This document shows, piece by piece, positions 62,570-64,000 of a stretch of 64,000 nt of DNA. The DNA is from an uncultured Halomonas sp. (lineage in GTDB: Bacteria > Pseudomonadota > Gammaproteobacteria > Pseudomonadales > Halomonadaceae): positions 1-64,000 of the forward strand of contig NZ_CANLTC010000001.1 in assembly GCF_947493865.1 (NCBI RefSeq), read 5' to 3'. Below the pieces are notes generated by a model. That model was not told the origin of the DNA. It did not search any database and worked only from the letters and a program-made list of their open reading frames with translations. Each line of letters starts with the position of its first letter. The first letter of the stretch is position 1. Position numbers and translations under genes: made by a program.

Positions 62570-62696
62570 ACTGAAACCGAGCGAGCGAAGACCAGGCTAG
62601 GCGATTTGCCGGCGGGAAAGCGGAGTGGACTGGTGTCCATGAGCATTTCACGCCGGCGAATCAACAACGCCTGGTCGAGCGCAGCCGGTTTCAATC
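62570..62696. repeat. Long imperfect palindrome between doeC-like and doeD-like genes
   Basis: The intergenic gap contains two long imperfectly complementary arms: CTGAAACCGAGCGAGCGAAG with ACCAGGC in the left arm, and GCCTGGTCGAGCGCAGCCGG then TTTCAATC in the right arm, plus an inner GCCGGCG/CGCCGGC pair. The whole can fold into a stem of some 40 bases with bulges. It starts just past the doeC stop. It may slow or terminate transcription, or act as a processing site. Confidence 0.5.
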
Positions 62697-64000
62697 AACT
62701 CCCCGATAAAGAGCCGAGACCGCCAAGGCAATAATATTTCGTGTCCAGATACTCCTCGATGCCGGCAGTGCCCCCCTCACGCCCCAGCCCCGATTGCTTC
62801 ACCCCACCAAAGGGAATCGGTGGGCCGGTCATCTTCACGCTATTGACCGAGACCATGCCGTTCTGGAGCGCACGCAACATCTTCCAGATACGACGGATAT
62901 CGTGGGTGTAGACATAAGCCGCCAGGCCGTATTCGGTATCGTTGGCCATCTCGATGGCTTCATCGTCGCTCGAGAACTTGGTGATGCCAGCCACCGGCGC
63001 GAAATTCTCCTCTCGCCAGATTTGCATGTCGGCGGTCACGCCGGTCAGCAGCGTCGGCATGAAGAAGTTTTCACCCGGCGCCATGGACTGGTCGCCGTGA
63101 ATCAGAGTCGCCCCTTTGGAGATCGCATCGTCGACAATACTGGCAGCCTTTTCCACGGCCCGTTGATGAATCAGCGGGCCAAGATCGATTTCACTGATCA
63201 AGCCATTGCCGACCTTGAGAGCCTTCATGCGCTGGGTAAAATATTCGACGAATTCGTCGTGAACGTCTTCATGCACCAGGATGCGATTGGCCGCCAGGCA
63301 GTCTTGCCCTGCGGTCTGGAACTTCGCTGCCACCGCAGCAAGGGCGGCCTCCTTGGGATCGACGTCGGGGCCGACGATAAACGGCGCATTACCCCCCAAC
63401 TCCAGCGACACTCGCTTGACGGTGCTGGCGCACTGCTCCAGCAGCAGCCGCCCGACCGGTGTGGAGCCGGTGAATGAGAGCGCCTTGACCCGCTCTTCCT
63501 TGCACAGCACCTCGGAGACTTCCGCTGCCTCGCCAAGCACCACGTTGAACACGCCTGCGGGGATGCCGGCGCGTTCGGCCAGTTCCGCCAGTGCCAGGGC
63601 GGAGAACGGCGTCTCGCCAGCAGGCTTGACGATCACCGGACAACCCGCGGCCATGGCCGCCGCGGCCTTGCGAGTGATCATCGCCAGCGGAAAATTCCAG
63701 GGGGTAATCAGCGCCGCCACGCCTACCGGCTCCTTGAGGGTGCCGAGCGCCGCATTGGGAATATGGCTGGGAATGGTCTGGCCGAAGGTGCGCTTGCCCT
63801 CCTCGGCGAACCAGCGAATGAAGCTGGCACCATATTCCACCTCGCCCCGAGCGTCCGGCAACGGCTTGCCCTGCTCGTGGGTCATGATGATGGCCAGATC
63901 CTCGCGATTGGCCTGCAGCAGGTCGTACCAGGCCAATAGACGCTCACAGCGCTCATCCGCCCGCAACGCCCGCCATTGGACGAAGGCGTTGTCGGCAGCC
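62695..64000 (-). CDS. doeC: NAD(P)-dependent aldehyde dehydrogenase, DoeC-like, cut at the window end
   Basis: The gene runs off the right edge; 435 residues are visible and the missing N terminus should be about 50-60 residues. The upstream frame shows AADNAFVQWRALRADERCER before the window ends, so the beginning is outside. The cofactor region is ALITPWNFPLAMITRKAAAA, the catalytic glutamate is in SLELGGNAPF, and the catalytic cysteine is in FQTAGQDCLAANR. It resembles succinate/aspartate semialdehyde dehydrogenases. Beside a DoeD-like aminotransferase it fits DoeC, oxidising aspartate semialdehyde to aspartate in ectoine breakdown. The doeA and doeB genes, if present, would lie further right. 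Confidence 0.78.
   Translation of the reverse strand, partial: AADNAFVQWRALRADERCERLLAWYDLLQANREDLAIIMTHEQGKPLPDARGEVEYGASFIRWFAEEGKRTFGQTIPSHIPNAALGTLKEPVGVAALITPWNFPLAMITRKAAAAMAAGCPVIVKPAGETPFSALALAELAERAGIPAGVFNVVLGEAAEVSEVLCKEERVKALSFTGSTPVGRLLLEQCASTVKRVSLELGGNAPFIVGPDVDPKEAALAAVAAKFQTAGQDCLAANRILVHEDVHDEFVEYFTQRMKALKVGNGLISEIDLGPLIHQRAVEKAASIVDDAISKGATLIHGDQSMAPGENFFMPTLLTGVTADMQIWREENFAPVAGITKFSSDDEAIEMANDTEYGLAAYVYTHDIRRIWKMLRALQNGMVSVNSVKMTGPPIPFGGVKQSGLGREGGTAGIEEYLDTKYYCLGGLGSLSGS

Overview
The window reads as chromosomal DNA of a moderately halophilic gammaproteobacterium of the Halomonas type (Halomonadaceae). The grounds are the high-GC coding style, an ectoine/hydroxyectoine degradation block (doeC-doeD-like, eutB, eutC) next to an NhaD-type Na+/H+ antiporter, a HexR-linked Entner-Doudoroff operon, and many halophile-style membrane transporters. 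The genus assignment is inference; no rRNA or tRNA gene was found.

Layout. 1-2.7 kb: cupin and LysR genes, a DUF1127 gene broken by an in-frame TGA, and a YefM/YoeB toxin-antitoxin pair with a TGTACA operator. 2.7-10.2 kb: a GntR regulator divergent from an amine-catabolism run (two FAD amine oxidases, NhaC-type antiporter, acetylpolyamine amidohydrolase-like protein, APC permease), with two 10-bp palindromes between them. 10.4-15.6 kb: a large unrecognised protein with a possible papain-like triad, divergent from a patatin-like lipase, then PhoH and a zinc-ribbon protein. 15.7-20.3 kb: zwf-pgl-eda plus a DUF938 methyltransferase, divergent from hexR. 20.4-20.8 kb: a secreted protein built of 45-residue repeats. 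21.0-35.9 kb: an aryl-polyene-type pigment/lipid cluster (chain-length factor, ACP, AMP ligase fused to a dehydratase, glycosyltransferase, acyltransferase, ammonia-lyase, LolA-like carrier, MMPL exporter, FAD oxidoreductase, DUF3261 lipoprotein, ketosynthase, dehydratase, FabG), apparently reduced, with a second LolA-like gene after it. 36-44.9 kb: RidA, a universal stress protein with a SulP transporter, an EamA exporter, a slipin/NfeD pair and an AsmA-like protein. 44.9-45.2 kb: a MITE-like element. 45.3-51.8 kb: a frameshifted AmiS/UreI channel, a YnjBCD-type ABC transporter and small metabolic genes.

52-57.2 kb is the accessory region: a decayed IS630 element, then AT-rich genes on the minus strand that look like integron cassettes. 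A well-formed attC-like site (54691-54760) lies between a two-gene unit (DUF1566-plus-leucine-rich-repeat protein overlapping a HEPN-like protein) and a multi-pass membrane protein. No integrase is present. This is the best candidate in the window for an undescribed system.

57.2-64 kb is the ectoine-catabolism block, all on the minus strand: aldehyde dehydrogenase (cut by the window edge), aminotransferase, EutB, NhaD, EutC, with clear terminators splitting it into separate transcripts.
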